From Microvirga sp. TS319 (GTDB lineage: Bacteria; Pseudomonadota; Alphaproteobacteria; Rhizobiales; Beijerinckiaceae): 64,000 nucleotides of DNA. The notes under the pieces were generated by a model that ran no database searches, was not told where the DNA came from, and saw nothing but the letters and a program-made list of their open reading frames with translations. Each line of letters opens with the position of its first letter. Position 1 is the first letter of the stretch. This document shows, one piece after another, positions 1 to 9,682 of the stretch. The translations under genes and the position numbers were made by a program. Location: NCBI RefSeq assembly GCF_041276405.1, contig NZ_JBGGGT010000002.1, positions 967,001-1,031,000 of the forward strand, given 5' to 3'.

Positions 1-27
1 GGTGTATTCCAGATGGAGAAACGACCC

Positions 28-1230
28 ATGTCGACGATTACGCATGAAGCTGAGGTTCAACGCCAGCATCCGCGTTATCGCCTGCCGATGCGGTGCCTTC
101 ACAACGGTGTACCGGTTCCCGTCATCGACCTTTCGGTTGGCGGTATCGGAGTGAAGCTCGGCGCGCTGGATGTCAAATCCGGTCACATCGTGGATCTTGT
201 GCTCGCGTTCCCATTCGACGGATACGAGCTCACGCTGCCGATGCGTGCCGAGGTCCGATATGCCAGCAAGGAGCATGGACGCGTGGGGATGCGGTTCGTG
301 GACGTCTCTCCGCGCCAGAGCAACCTTCTGCGCTTCGTCCTGAATGCCTATCTCTCCGGAGAGGTGGTCGATGCGGGAGACGTGCTCGACGTCGTGGCAC
401 GCCGAAACGAGGGAAAGACACGCGATGTCCCCCAGCGTCAGCAGCCGGCAGGGTTGATTGCGAGCGCCGCGCAATTTGGGCGCAGCATGGCGGGCTACGG
501 CCTCATTATAGCGGCAACCGTCCTGCTCATCGGATTCATCGGCACCGGCATATTCCAGCGATTGTATATTATTCCGGCGCAATCTGCGATGATCACGGCT
601 GATCTTGTCACAGTTCCCTCGCCGTCGAGCGGTCAGGTCACGTTCATTGCGGCGGGGAGAGAGGTTCAGGCCGGAGAGCCGCTTCTAACGATCCAGGGAC
701 CGCAAGGGACAAGCAGTACCGTAATCGACAGTCCCTGCGATTGCTTCGTCCAGGCGCGCTACAGCCGCACGTCGAATTTCGTTCGTGAAGGAGCGCCAGT
801 GCTTGTGCTGCGGGACAAGACAAGCTCGCCCTACATCACTGCCAGCATCCCTCAGAGTGACGTTCTGCGCTTCTATCGTGGTGCGCAGGCTATCGTCGAG
901 TATACGGACGGAACCCGCGTCCGGGATGTTCCGATTGAGCCGATACCGACCGTCCCACACGAAGACGCAACGGCCGAGCACTTTCTTGTCAAACTCGCGC
1001 CGGGCCGCGATCTGAACGATAGCGCAATTGGGCAGCCGGTTTCCGTCGTGTTCGATACCTTCTCAGGATCTCGGATCAGAGCCACGACCCGGAAGATCAG
1101 TTCCGGCCTGAGCTGGGTCAAAATGAGAACCGCCTCGCTTCTGGCCGAGGGCATGGGGAGAAGGAACACGACGCAGGTTGGACAAAAGCCTGAATCGTAT
1201 AACGGCGAACGGGTCGCGAACCTCAAATAG
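28..1230 (+). CDS. alg44: Alg44-like PilZ / HlyD-type membrane protein (c-di-GMP receptor for polymer synthesis)
   Basis: The predicted 400-residue protein has the three-part plan of alginate co-polymerase Alg44. A cytoplasmic PilZ domain (about residues 10-120) carries the c-di-GMP motif RLPMR (R18xxxR22) followed by DLSVGG (D34, S36, G39). One membrane segment lies near residues 158-178 (YGLIIAATVLLIGFIGTGIF), and a periplasmic HlyD/membrane-fusion-like region follows. Alg44 binds c-di-GMP and activates the Alg8 polymerase; that role is inferred here from architecture and neighbours. I chose ATG 28 because GGAG lies 9 bases upstream; the in-frame ATG at 13 has no visible ribosome site. It heads the part of the exopolysaccharide operon visible here, 58 bases before algA. 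The adjoining polymerase gene would be left of the window. Confidence 0.85.
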   Translation: MSTITHEAEVQRQHPRYRLPMRCLHNGVPVPVIDLSVGGIGVKLGALDVKSGHIVDLVLAFPFDGYELTLPMRAEVRYASKEHGRVGMRFVDVSPRQSNLLRFVLNAYLSGEVVDAGDVLDVVARRNEGKTRDVPQRQQPAGLIASAAQFGRSMAGYGLIIAATVLLIGFIGTGIFQRLYIIPAQSAMITADLVTVPSPSSGQVTFIAAGREVQAGEPLLTIQGPQGTSSTVIDSPCDCFVQARYSRTSNFVREGAPVLVLRDKTSSPYITASIPQSDVLRFYRGAQAIVEYTDGTRVRDVPIEPIPTVPHEDATAEHFLVKLAPGRDLNDSAIGQPVSVVFDTFSGSRIRATTRKISSGLSWVKMRTASLLAEGMGRRNTTQVGQKPESYNGERVANLK

Positions 1231-1288
1231 GGACAATTTTGTCGCTGGGGAATGCCGATTTTGACGTGTCGAAAAATGGAGGCGAACA

Positions 1289-2707
1289 ATGAACAGTATC
1301 ATTCCTGTGCTGATGTGTGGAGGTTCCGGAACACGTCTGTGGCCCGTCTCCCGCGCGAGCGAGCCCAAGCAGTTTCACGCTTTCTCCGGTCAGAGAAGCC
1401 TTTTCCAGCAGACGGTCCAGCGCTTCTGCACTGAACTCTATGCGGAGCCGCTCGTCATCGTGAACAACAATCATCGCGATCTTGCACTACGGGAGATCGG
1501 CGAACTGCAAACAGGTCCGGTCCGTCTGCTCGTGGAGCCCTGCGTCCGAAGCACCGCGCCTGCGATCGCTGCCGCTGCGGCCCTGATTGCGGAACAGGAT
1601 CCTGACCGGCTGATGCTGGTGGCTCCCAGCGATCACCTGATCGAGCACGCAGATATCTTTTCCGACGCAGTGAGCCAGGCGGCACAGGCCGCACGTCAAG
1701 GGCAGATCGTCCTGTTCGGCATCCGGCCGACGCACCCGGAGACTGGCTTCGGCTACATCGAGATCGGGGAGAGCTTCGACGACGTCAGCTTCAGAGTGGC
1801 GGGCTTCGTCGAGAAGCCCAAGCGCAACGTGGCCGAGATGCTCGTCTCCGCTGGCTCCCATCTGTGGAACAGTGGCATATTCATGTTTACCGCGCGCACG
1901 ATCATGGACGAGCTCGAACGATATGCTCCGGATGTCATGGCCTGCGCACGGCGTGCGGTCAGTGCGGCCCATCGCAGCAACGATACCATTCGCTTGTCCG
2001 CTGATTTCGACATCGCACCGGTCATATCCATCGATTACGCCGTCATGGAGAAGAGCGACCGGCTCGTCTGCGTTCCGGTTTCGCCGAACTGGCGTGACCT
2101 CGGTTCATGGTCGGCACTTTGGGACGTGGGTGCGAAGGACGACAATGGCAACGTCGCGCAGGGTGATATCGTTCTACGGGATGTGCGCAACAGCTATGTT
2201 CATGGGAACTCGCGGCTCGTCACCGTCATCGGAGTCGAAAAAATCGTCGTTGTCGATACGGCGGACGCGGTTCTCATCGGATCCTTGGATCAGGCGCAGA
2301 ACGTGGGGCGCATCGCGAGCGAGCTGGCATCGGCGAAGCGCCCCGAGGCCAGTCTCCACCGCAAGGTCCGTAGGCCATGGGGATCCTACGAGTGCCTGAA
2401 GCTCGGCGATTGCTTTCAGGTCAAGCATATCATCGTCGCTGTCGCCGGGCGTCTTTCGCTCCAGTATCATCATCATCGCTCGGAGCACTGGACGGTCGTA
2501 TCCGGAACTGCTCGCGTCACAGTCGGCGACGAAGTTTCCGTAATGACGGCCAACGAGTCCGTCTACATCCCGAAGGGCGATGTTCATCGCCTGGAGAACA
2601 TCGGCGATAGCGAACTGCATCTGATCGAGGTTCAGTGCGGCACATATCTCGGCGAGGACGACATCGTGCGTCTGGAAGATCAGTATGATCGGATCATTAC
2701 GATGTGA
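1289..2707 (+). CDS. algA: Bifunctional mannose-1-phosphate guanylyltransferase / mannose-6-phosphate isomerase
   Basis: This 472-residue protein makes GDP-mannose. The N-terminal nucleotidyltransferase carries the signature GGSGTRLWPVSR (residues 10-21) and the FVEKPKR motif. The C-terminal cupin (about 350-470, with QYHHHRSEHW) is the type II phosphomannose isomerase domain. Length and order match AlgA/ManC/XanB enzymes. The ribosome site GGAGGCG is well placed. GDP-mannose is the precursor of GDP-mannuronate, which fits the Alg44- and AlgG-like neighbours. ManC alone could serve other mannose-containing polymers, so the algA name rests on context. Its 3' end overlaps the next gene by 23 bases, suggesting translational coupling. 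Confidence 0.93.
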   Translation: MNSIIPVLMCGGSGTRLWPVSRASEPKQFHAFSGQRSLFQQTVQRFCTELYAEPLVIVNNNHRDLALREIGELQTGPVRLLVEPCVRSTAPAIAAAAALIAEQDPDRLMLVAPSDHLIEHADIFSDAVSQAAQAARQGQIVLFGIRPTHPETGFGYIEIGESFDDVSFRVAGFVEKPKRNVAEMLVSAGSHLWNSGIFMFTARTIMDELERYAPDVMACARRAVSAAHRSNDTIRLSADFDIAPVISIDYAVMEKSDRLVCVPVSPNWRDLGSWSALWDVGAKDDNGNVAQGDIVLRDVRNSYVHGNSRLVTVIGVEKIVVVDTADAVLIGSLDQAQNVGRIASELASAKRPEASLHRKVRRPWGSYECLKLGDCFQVKHIIVAVAGRLSLQYHHHRSEHWTVVSGTARVTVGDEVSVMTANESVYIPKGDVHRLENIGDSELHLIEVQCGTYLGEDDIVRLEDQYDRIITM

Positions 2708-5700
2708 TCTGCGAAGTCGCTTGCGGGGGATCGCTGTCGTCGCGATCTCTCTGCTCCTGTGCTCAGGGAGCTGGGCCCAGGAGACAGGCGAAGTCGGGCG
2801 CCTAGCGGAGGAGGCGCGCCAGGCGCTTCTTGCCGGCAACCAGGGTGCTTCTAGCGAGCAGAGAGCTGCTTTCTACCAGACCGCTCTGGCACGTGTTCAG
2901 CTTCTCGAAAAATTCGGCGCGCAGGATAATTCCGGCTCACCCGAATTGCGGGAAGGAGCGCGCATCGAACTCAAGCGCCTCGCTGACGACGGGTTGAGCC
3001 ACGACATGCTGGGTGAACTGCTCCTGCAGGCCCTTCTGGTTGATCTCAATGAGGGGCAATCCGGCGCTGACAGAGCGGATCTCGGCGTTACGCTACACCA
3101 GGTTGCGAGTGAGCAAAGGGCATCGGAACATCGTGCGCTCGCTTTCATCGAAATGGGGCAAGCCTATAGCAGGATCGGAGCCCAGGATCGTGCGTTGCGT
3201 TACGCAACGCTTGCGCTTGAGGCGGCAAAATCCATTCCGGAAGCGACCGAACAATCGAAAGTCTTCAACGCGGTGTCCCGCCTCGCGGCTCTGCTCGGAC
3301 CGACAGGCTTGGCTCTTGCGGAGCGCGCTGTCGCCCTCATCCCGCGCTCACAGGATCGCGCCTATGCACACCAGGATCTCGCGCGCGCGGATCTGAAGGG
3401 GACAGCTTGGCAGAACGCCACCAGGGAGCAGCTGGCTGTAGAGGCTCGCAGGCGGCTCGCGACTGGCGATATCAGGGGCGGGCTACATTTGGCGCTGGCC
3501 ATCCCCGAGGGCGGCGAGCAGAGGGCACTGCTGGCGGACCTTCTGTCGGCTGCCCTCATGCATAAGGATATCGAGGCTGCCGTCGTGGTTGCCCAGAGTT
3601 TCGTCAGCGTCGGAGAGCAGCAGAAAGCCCTTGCCTCGGTCGCTAAGGCATCGGCCGGGAGAGGCGTCCCGCTGCAATCCGCAAGCGTTCTCGAGGCCAT
3701 GCAGGATGGGCCCGGAAAGGCGTCGGCTCATCTGACCGTCGCGACCGCGCTCGCCCGAGCCGGCTATGACAAGATGGCTGATGAACTCTTTGGGGAAGCG
3801 CTTCAGGATGCACAGGCGATGGATGGGGCGGATCAGGCTGTAATCTGGCCTGAGGTTGTCCAGGCCTTCGCGCAGGCCGGGCGGCTGGACGAGGCGCTGG
3901 GATATGCCGCGCGCATCGAGCCGGGCACGGCAACGTCTTCGGCGCTGAGCGAGCTGGCAGAACGCTTGGCCGACAGCGGCCGCCTTGCTGATGCGAGCAC
4001 GCTTATGCCTCGCATCGAGGAGCCGGATGATCGCTCCCGTGCGCTCAGCGGAATCGGGCGTGCGAGGGCCCGGACCGGCGATATCGCCGGCGCTGTTCAG
4101 ATCAGCGCGAACCTGACCGATCCCGAGGATATCGGGCGCATCCTTTCGTCCGTCGTGAAGGCTCTTTCACTCTCGGGAGAGTTCGAGGAGGCCGCCGCGC
4201 TGGCCGGCCGGATCGAGGACAAGCAGGTTCAAGTGGAGGCCTGGGTCGAGATCGCCCGTCAGGCCGGCACGTGGAAGGAGGCCGCGACAGGCGAGAAGGC
4301 CTTGGGAGAAGCCATTCACATTGCAGGGATCCAGGGGACAAGAGATCGGGGCAAAGCCTATTATGCGATTGTGAAGTCGCTGGCGGATCTCGGCGACAGG
4401 GCTCGCGCGAACGAGTTGAGACTGCGCATCATGGATGAAGGCTTCCGCAGCCAGGCCAATGAGGCTCTCGGCAAACTCGCGGCCAAACAGGCCGTAGAGC
4501 AGAAGAAGCGGACCAGCTTGCCCGATGCGACCCTCAAGCGTGCCTTGAGCCAGCCGATGAGCGATGAGGACAAGCAAGAGATCGCTATTGATCTGGCCGG
4601 GGCGCCGAACGGCATTGTCCCTGCTTCCGGACTCATCCGCACGATTGAGGACGATAGAACCCGCAATGCCGCATTCCGTCGTCTCGCCGAGCTGCAGATG
4701 GCGGCTCTGTCCGAACCCATTGAAGAAAAGGCGGGAGAGATTGCGGAAACCGCCGAAGCTCTTCCCCAGGATCTTGCCGAGGATAGCGAACTTGGACCGG
4801 AACGTCGGACCACAAAGGGTCTTGTCCTGGCCTCTGTCGAGAACGAAATCACCACGATCGTCCGTCCACCAGTCCCACAGGGCTTGGCCCGGGCGTCCGG
4901 CATCCGCGCGACGGTTCCATGGCCGTCCGGAGCTGTGGCCGGGATCACGTTCGCCAATTACAACCTCTACATTTCCAAGTTCCTGGATGAGGGGCCGAGC
5001 GGTGGCACTCGTCTCGAGCAGGCAGCGCGCCATCAAGGGCTTCCGAATCCGCGCATCATCGTCGTCCAGTCAGGCAGCACGACGCTGGGAATGCTCGCCC
5101 GGCAGTTCCGTGGAACTGACGAGGACCTTATCGCCATCGAAGGCGACGTCCTTACCCTGCGCGTACCCGTGTTCGTGGCACCCGGTGCTCGCCTCATCCT
5201 TTCCGGCCTGGATAGCCCGGTCTACCGGTTCAGTGCCGATGCAGGCGCCTTCGTCGCAGGCGCCGGGGATATCGAGATCGTGGATGCGCAGATCATCGGC
5301 TACGACGAGGAGGTGAAGAGGCCTGCCTGGTCGGACAAAAGCCGGGTTCACGATTTTCGTCCGTTCCTTCTGTGCTGGGGCGACGGACGCATGAACGTTG
5401 CAGGTTCTGTGCTGACTGCGCTTGGTTATGAAAATTCCAAGTCTTTCGGCCTGTCCTACTCGTCCGGCCCGATCGGCGTCTCGGAGCTGCGCGATCAGGC
5501 GCACGCAACAGGGTTCGTTGTCGACAATGTCTTCCGCAATTCGCATTTCGGCTTCTACTCGTATGAAGCCGAGAGCATTCATATCATCGGGAACGAGTAT
5601 ATCGACAACGTCATCTACGGCCTTGATCCCCACGATCGAACCCGCAAGCTTACGATCGCGCTCAACACGACCTACGGCACGAAGGTCAAGCATGGGATCA

Positions 5701-6416
5701 TCGTCTCACGCGAGGTCGACGAGAGCGTCATTGTCGGCAATCTCACCTTCGACAATGTCGGTTCCGGCATCATGCTGGATCGGGGCAGCTCCAACAACGT
5801 CGTGCATGCCAACAGCGCCTTCAACAACGAGCAGGACGGCATCACTCTGTTCGAGAGTTCATGCAATTTGATGACGGCCAATCATCTTCTCGCCAACAAG
5901 CGCGACGGCATGAAGGTGAGAAACAGTTTCGATATCGGGATCTACGGCAACCGGATCGAGACGAATGGCGGCGCCGGAATCAACGCCTATGTGGCCAATC
6001 TGATCGAGACGAAAAGCGGTGAAACGCGCGACTTCAGGACGGATCCCTACGATCCCGTGACGAGCATGTCGCTCCGCAGGAATCTCATTTCCGCAAACGG
6101 GGTCGGCATCAATGCCGAAGGTGTATCGGGCTTGGCCATGCTGTCGAACAGGTTCGTCCGGCAGTCCCGTCGCCTTTTCGGGGGAGACCTGCGCGGCCTT
6201 GAGGGGCCGATCCTTCAGGGGGCGCATTCAAGCATGCTGATCGCGAGCGTCTGCCGCCCGGTGAGACCGCTCGTTGCCTGCCGTCTGCGGGAGCAGGGCT
6301 ATTTCGAAGGCGGCGCGGATAGTCATGCCTTCGATCCTCACGCCAGGAACGACTGCACGTCCGTCGATGGGACCGTGCAGCAGCGCGCCTTCAGCAACGC
6401 CTCCCAGAGGACGTGA
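2685..6416 (+). CDS. algG: Helical-repeat / AlgG-type mannuronan C5-epimerase fusion
   Basis: This is a 1243-residue exported protein. A signal peptide (VVAISLLLCSGSWAQ) is followed by about 700 residues of TPR-like helical repeats (AFAQAGRLDEALGYAARI and similar). The C-terminal third is a right-handed beta-helix closely resembling AlgG, the periplasmic mannuronan C5-epimerase. It has FRPFLLCWGD, YGLDPHDRTRKL (H983), HGIIVSREV (R1009), SGIMLDRGS and NSAFNNEQDGITLFES. H983 and R1009 are 26 residues apart, the same spacing as the catalytic His and Arg of Pseudomonas AlgG as I recall them. AlgG is normally about 540 residues, so the extension more than doubles it. The repeats may replace the AlgK-type scaffold (inference). 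The ATG lies inside the end of algA, with GGAAG upstream. Confidence 0.85.
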   Translation: MIGSLRCDLRSRLRGIAVVAISLLLCSGSWAQETGEVGRLAEEARQALLAGNQGASSEQRAAFYQTALARVQLLEKFGAQDNSGSPELREGARIELKRLADDGLSHDMLGELLLQALLVDLNEGQSGADRADLGVTLHQVASEQRASEHRALAFIEMGQAYSRIGAQDRALRYATLALEAAKSIPEATEQSKVFNAVSRLAALLGPTGLALAERAVALIPRSQDRAYAHQDLARADLKGTAWQNATREQLAVEARRRLATGDIRGGLHLALAIPEGGEQRALLADLLSAALMHKDIEAAVVVAQSFVSVGEQQKALASVAKASAGRGVPLQSASVLEAMQDGPGKASAHLTVATALARAGYDKMADELFGEALQDAQAMDGADQAVIWPEVVQAFAQAGRLDEALGYAARIEPGTATSSALSELAERLADSGRLADASTLMPRIEEPDDRSRALSGIGRARARTGDIAGAVQISANLTDPEDIGRILSSVVKALSLSGEFEEAAALAGRIEDKQVQVEAWVEIARQAGTWKEAATGEKALGEAIHIAGIQGTRDRGKAYYAIVKSLADLGDRARANELRLRIMDEGFRSQANEALGKLAAKQAVEQKKRTSLPDATLKRALSQPMSDEDKQEIAIDLAGAPNGIVPASGLIRTIEDDRTRNAAFRRLAELQMAALSEPIEEKAGEIAETAEALPQDLAEDSELGPERRTTKGLVLASVENEITTIVRPPVPQGLARASGIRATVPWPSGAVAGITFANYNLYISKFLDEGPSGGTRLEQAARHQGLPNPRIIVVQSGSTTLGMLARQFRGTDEDLIAIEGDVLTLRVPVFVAPGARLILSGLDSPVYRFSADAGAFVAGAGDIEIVDAQIIGYDEEVKRPAWSDKSRVHDFRPFLLCWGDGRMNVAGSVLTALGYENSKSFGLSYSSGPIGVSELRDQAHATGFVVDNVFRNSHFGFYSYEAESIHIIGNEYIDNVIYGLDPHDRTRKLTIALNTTYGTKVKHGIIVSREVDESVIVGNLTFDNVGSGIMLDRGSSNNVVHANSAFNNEQDGITLFESSCNLMTANHLLANKRDGMKVRNSFDIGIYGNRIETNGGAGINAYVANLIETKSGETRDFRTDPYDPVTSMSLRRNLISANGVGINAEGVSGLAMLSNRFVRQSRRLFGGDLRGLEGPILQGAHSSMLIASVCRPVRPLVACRLREQGYFEGGADSHAFDPHARNDCTSVDGTVQQRAFSNASQRT

Positions 6417-6423
6417 GGGAGGC

Positions 6424-6639
6424 ATGAAACGCAGTCTTGCCATCGTTCTCCTGGGCGTGGTTGCGGGACCCAAGATTGCCATGGCCTATGTCTCAAGGGA
6501 TGACATCCCGGGCGGAGAAGCGGCCTCCCGCAAGTCCGATCGGGGCTTCCCCACCAAGCGAGGCCACGGCCGCCATGACATGGCAGGGGCGGAGTCAATC
6601 GTTGCCCGTGATTGGACCGGCCTGCCGAGCGGAGGCTGA
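6424..6639 (+). CDS. Small exported protein in the exopolysaccharide operon
   Basis: A 71-residue frame starts at an ATG preceded by a strong GAGGGAGG ribosome site, 7 bases after the epimerase stop. The first 21 residues look like a signal peptide (MKRSLAIVLLGVVAGPKIAM then A). The mature part is about 50 residues, polar and basic, with no cysteine and no domain I recognise. Tight packing between two exported-protein genes supports it being real. A small periplasmic accessory subunit is possible, but I cannot assign a function. Confidence 0.6.
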   Translation: MKRSLAIVLLGVVAGPKIAMAYVSRDDIPGGEAASRKSDRGFPTKRGHGRHDMAGAESIVARDWTGLPSGG

Positions 6640-6702
6640 AGAGCAACAGGCCTTCGAGAGGGGAGTTCGCCGACGCCCATGCGACGTGCATAGGGGACGT
6701 TG

Positions 6703-9636
6703 ATGGTGAAAAATTTCAGTCTTGCCGCCATTATGGCGGCTCACGTTCTTCTGGTGCTCACGCCGGCATTCTCGCAACGATCGCCGGATCAGGAGATCCG
6801 CGGCCGCTTCCAGGCCCTCACGCAGCGGATCGAACAGCTGCGTCAGCGGCAGGATCAGGATGCCTTGATCGAACAGGCGCAGCTCCTTCAGGACGGCGTG
6901 CCGATCAGTGAGACCAACCCGCTGGGCAGACCGCAGCCCGATGAGGCCGCGCGGCTCCTCGATCGTGCACTGGCCTCCCTGGGGCCGCGTTGGCCCGAAG
7001 CCGCGGTTCGGCGCGCTAAACTCCTGTTGACCAAAGACGCCGGACAGGGGGCGCGCGGGCGCGCGGCCGAACTCCTGCGCCGTGCCGCCGCCATGCAGAG
7101 TCGGGATGCGGCCTATCTGCTCGCCGGCCTGATGGAGGCGGGCAACGGCGTACCGCGCGATACGGCCGGGGCCAAAGGGCTCTATCAGGTGGCTCTGCGC
7201 CTGGGGCATGGCCTGTCAGGCCTTGCCCTCGCGCGGCTCGAGAGCAATGCGACGAAGGCTGATGTCTATGCCACGCAAGGGTTGCGGCTTCTGTTCCAGG
7301 AGGCGCACCAGGGGGCCGCCGACGCCGCGAGGATCCTCGCGGATCATTACCGCTCGACGAGCGACAAGGTGCCTGATCGGTTGAACGCGGCCCTCGAATG
7401 GTACAGGCGCGCATCCGATCTCGGAGATGCGGAGGCGTTACTGCAACTTGGCCGGATCAGGCAGGATATGAGATCTTCGCTGTACCGGCCCGAGGAGGCG
7501 CGCTCCGATTTCGAGAAGGCGGCCGTGGGCGGGTCGGTGGAAGCCGCGCTCGTCCTTGCGCAAGATCCTTACGACGGCGGCTCTCTCGGCGTTCCTGCCG
7601 CGGAGGCCGAGATCTGGCTCAGGAGGGCTCTCGAGAGTCGCGTGCCGCGCGCCCTGATCGCGGGCATCGAGATCCGAAGCCAGCAGGGCAGGGATAGGCG
7701 CGAGGAGGCGAAGCTCTATCTCGCCGAGGCTCTGAAGGATGCCGGGCATGAGCCGGGGGTTCTCGTCGCGCTGGGGCGCTATCTGCGCGCGGGAGATCTC
7801 GTCGAGAGAAACGTTCCGCTCGCGCTCACGTTCTTCGATAAAGCCGCCGGGCAGGATAACGTCACGGCTGCGTACGAGTATGGACGCACGGTCTTCGGTT
7901 TTCCGGATGCGGCGACGGAGCCGATGAGGAGGATCGCGGCCGCACGTCTTCAGAATGCGGCGGAGCGCGGCGATGTGAAGGCCGCACTCACCCTTGGCGA
8001 TGTTCTCTTGAACGGCAAAGGTGTCGATCCGGCGCCATTGGATGCGCGGCGCTGGTATGAAAAGGCCGCGGAGGGTGGTTCGACGGTGGCCTTCGTGCGC
8101 CTCGGGGATCTGTACCTTCGCAGGCCTGATGACAGGGATGTCTCGCGTGCGATCGAATGGTATCGCAGGGCAGCCGATGCGAACATTTCAACCGCCATGA
8201 TCCGCCTCGGGCGCATGTTCGACGAGGGGCAGGGGGTCCCGCAGGATTATGCGCTGGCAGCCACATGGTTCAGCCGTGCGGCGGCTGCCGGAAGCGGCCC
8301 AGCCATGGTGGCATTGAGCGCTCTTTATTCCCGTGCCGGCGGGCCGGGACATTTCAACCTGGCACGGGACGTCCTGGAGAAAGCGGTTCGGGCCGGCGAT
8401 GCGCGAGCATCGATCGCTCTCGCGAAGCTCTATCTTGCGCGAGGAGAGAAGCCGCTTGCGGACTCAGTCCTGAAGCGGGCGGCCGACAATGGAGATCCCG
8501 AAGCAGCCATTCAGTTGGCAGAGCTCTTCCTGTCTGGGCCTGCCGATCAGGCAGCTCTTGCCCGGCACTGGCTTGTGGCGGCGGAGAAAGCCGCGCTCGG
8601 CACAGATGGGCTGATGGTGCGGGTCGCCGTTCTGCAGCTGAAGGAACCAGCCCAGCGCCGGAAGGGAACCGCGACCCTGGAGGCGATCGCTCGAAAGAAC
8701 AACACCGATGCGATGACGGCTCTCGCGCAGGCGCTGCTGGACGGGACCAGCATCGGCCCCGATCCCGATCGCGCGGAGGTGCTGCTTCGGCGGGCCATTC
8801 AGCTTGGCGACGAAGGAGCACGTTTCGTGCTCGCCAAAGCGTATCGCGACGGGAACGGCATCGAGAAGAACCCCGCTCGCGCCGTTGCGCTCTACCGCGA
8901 GATTCACAACGACGAGCCGGGCGACCCGAAGGTGCTGCTCGCCTTGGGCGATGCCTACGTGAGCGGCGAGGGGGTGCCCCGCGACCGGGCGCTCGCGATT
9001 CAATTCTATGCACAGGCCGCGCAGAATGGAGATCCCGAAGGGAAGGCGCATCTGGGGATGGCCTATCTTTACGGAGGCGGGGTCCCTCACAACGGAGCGA
9101 AGGCGGAGCGCCTCCTGTCCGAAGCAGGCGAGAGCAGCCTGATGGTGGCGCGGCTGAAACTCGGAGAGGCCAAGGCGTCGGGCATGGGAGCCGCGATCGA
9201 CCCGGAGGGGGCGTTCGCATCCTATCTGCGGGCCGCGGAGGCGGGATCGCCCGAGGCCATGATCGAGGTGTCGCGTGCGATCAGAAACGGCTTCGGCACC
9301 CAGGCCGATCCCGTTCTGGCGCAATCCTGGCTCGAACGGGCGGTGCGCATGGGATCGCCTGATGCGCTCTATGAGCTTTATCGCGTGATGGCAGTCGCCA
9401 AGGATGCGAAGCCGCAGGAGGCCGAGCGCTGGCTCGTTCAGGCGGCACGGAGCGGTCACGCCGCCGCCATGTACCATCTCGCACTGCGCTATCGCCCAAC
9501 TTCTCCCGATCAGAACAGGATCGACGGGAACGAATGGCTCGCCAAAGCGGCGCAGGCCGGTCACTGGCAGGCCATCAAGGCCATTCGCAAGAAGAAACTG
9601 CCCGAGCCTGGGGACGGCGATGGGGACGACGAATAG
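6703..9636 (+). CDS. Large exported Sel1-repeat protein (AlgK-like scaffold candidate)
   Basis: This 977-residue protein has a signal peptide (LAAIMAAHVLLVLTPAFS then Q) and then almost only Sel1-type helical repeats. I count about 22 units of roughly 36 residues, for example LGDVLLNGKGVDPAPLDARR followed by WYEKAAEGG. There is no lipobox cysteine, so it is probably soluble and periplasmic. AlgK, the alginate scaffold lipoprotein, is built of similar repeats but is only about 450 residues. By context this would hold the synthesis and export complex together (inference). ATG 6703 was chosen; the preceding TTG at 6700 is an alternative, and AGGGGA lies just upstream. It is the first of three consecutive Sel1 proteins. 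Confidence 0.85.
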   Translation: MVKNFSLAAIMAAHVLLVLTPAFSQRSPDQEIRGRFQALTQRIEQLRQRQDQDALIEQAQLLQDGVPISETNPLGRPQPDEAARLLDRALASLGPRWPEAAVRRAKLLLTKDAGQGARGRAAELLRRAAAMQSRDAAYLLAGLMEAGNGVPRDTAGAKGLYQVALRLGHGLSGLALARLESNATKADVYATQGLRLLFQEAHQGAADAARILADHYRSTSDKVPDRLNAALEWYRRASDLGDAEALLQLGRIRQDMRSSLYRPEEARSDFEKAAVGGSVEAALVLAQDPYDGGSLGVPAAEAEIWLRRALESRVPRALIAGIEIRSQQGRDRREEAKLYLAEALKDAGHEPGVLVALGRYLRAGDLVERNVPLALTFFDKAAGQDNVTAAYEYGRTVFGFPDAATEPMRRIAAARLQNAAERGDVKAALTLGDVLLNGKGVDPAPLDARRWYEKAAEGGSTVAFVRLGDLYLRRPDDRDVSRAIEWYRRAADANISTAMIRLGRMFDEGQGVPQDYALAATWFSRAAAAGSGPAMVALSALYSRAGGPGHFNLARDVLEKAVRAGDARASIALAKLYLARGEKPLADSVLKRAADNGDPEAAIQLAELFLSGPADQAALARHWLVAAEKAALGTDGLMVRVAVLQLKEPAQRRKGTATLEAIARKNNTDAMTALAQALLDGTSIGPDPDRAEVLLRRAIQLGDEGARFVLAKAYRDGNGIEKNPARAVALYREIHNDEPGDPKVLLALGDAYVSGEGVPRDRALAIQFYAQAAQNGDPEGKAHLGMAYLYGGGVPHNGAKAERLLSEAGESSLMVARLKLGEAKASGMGAAIDPEGAFASYLRAAEAGSPEAMIEVSRAIRNGFGTQADPVLAQSWLERAVRMGSPDALYELYRVMAVAKDAKPQEAERWLVQAARSGHAAAMYHLALRYRPTSPDQNRIDGNEWLAKAAQAGHWQAIKAIRKKKLPEPGDGDGDDE

Positions 9637-9682
9637 GCGTCGACAGCCAAGCGTCGGTTCCGGATTCATGGGAGATGCCATC

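Noticed and set aside
8157..9362. 401-codon plus-strand frame inside the first Sel1 gene
   Set aside because: It is in another frame of a clear repeat protein, and the product is Arg/Gly/Ser-rich without Sel1 units.
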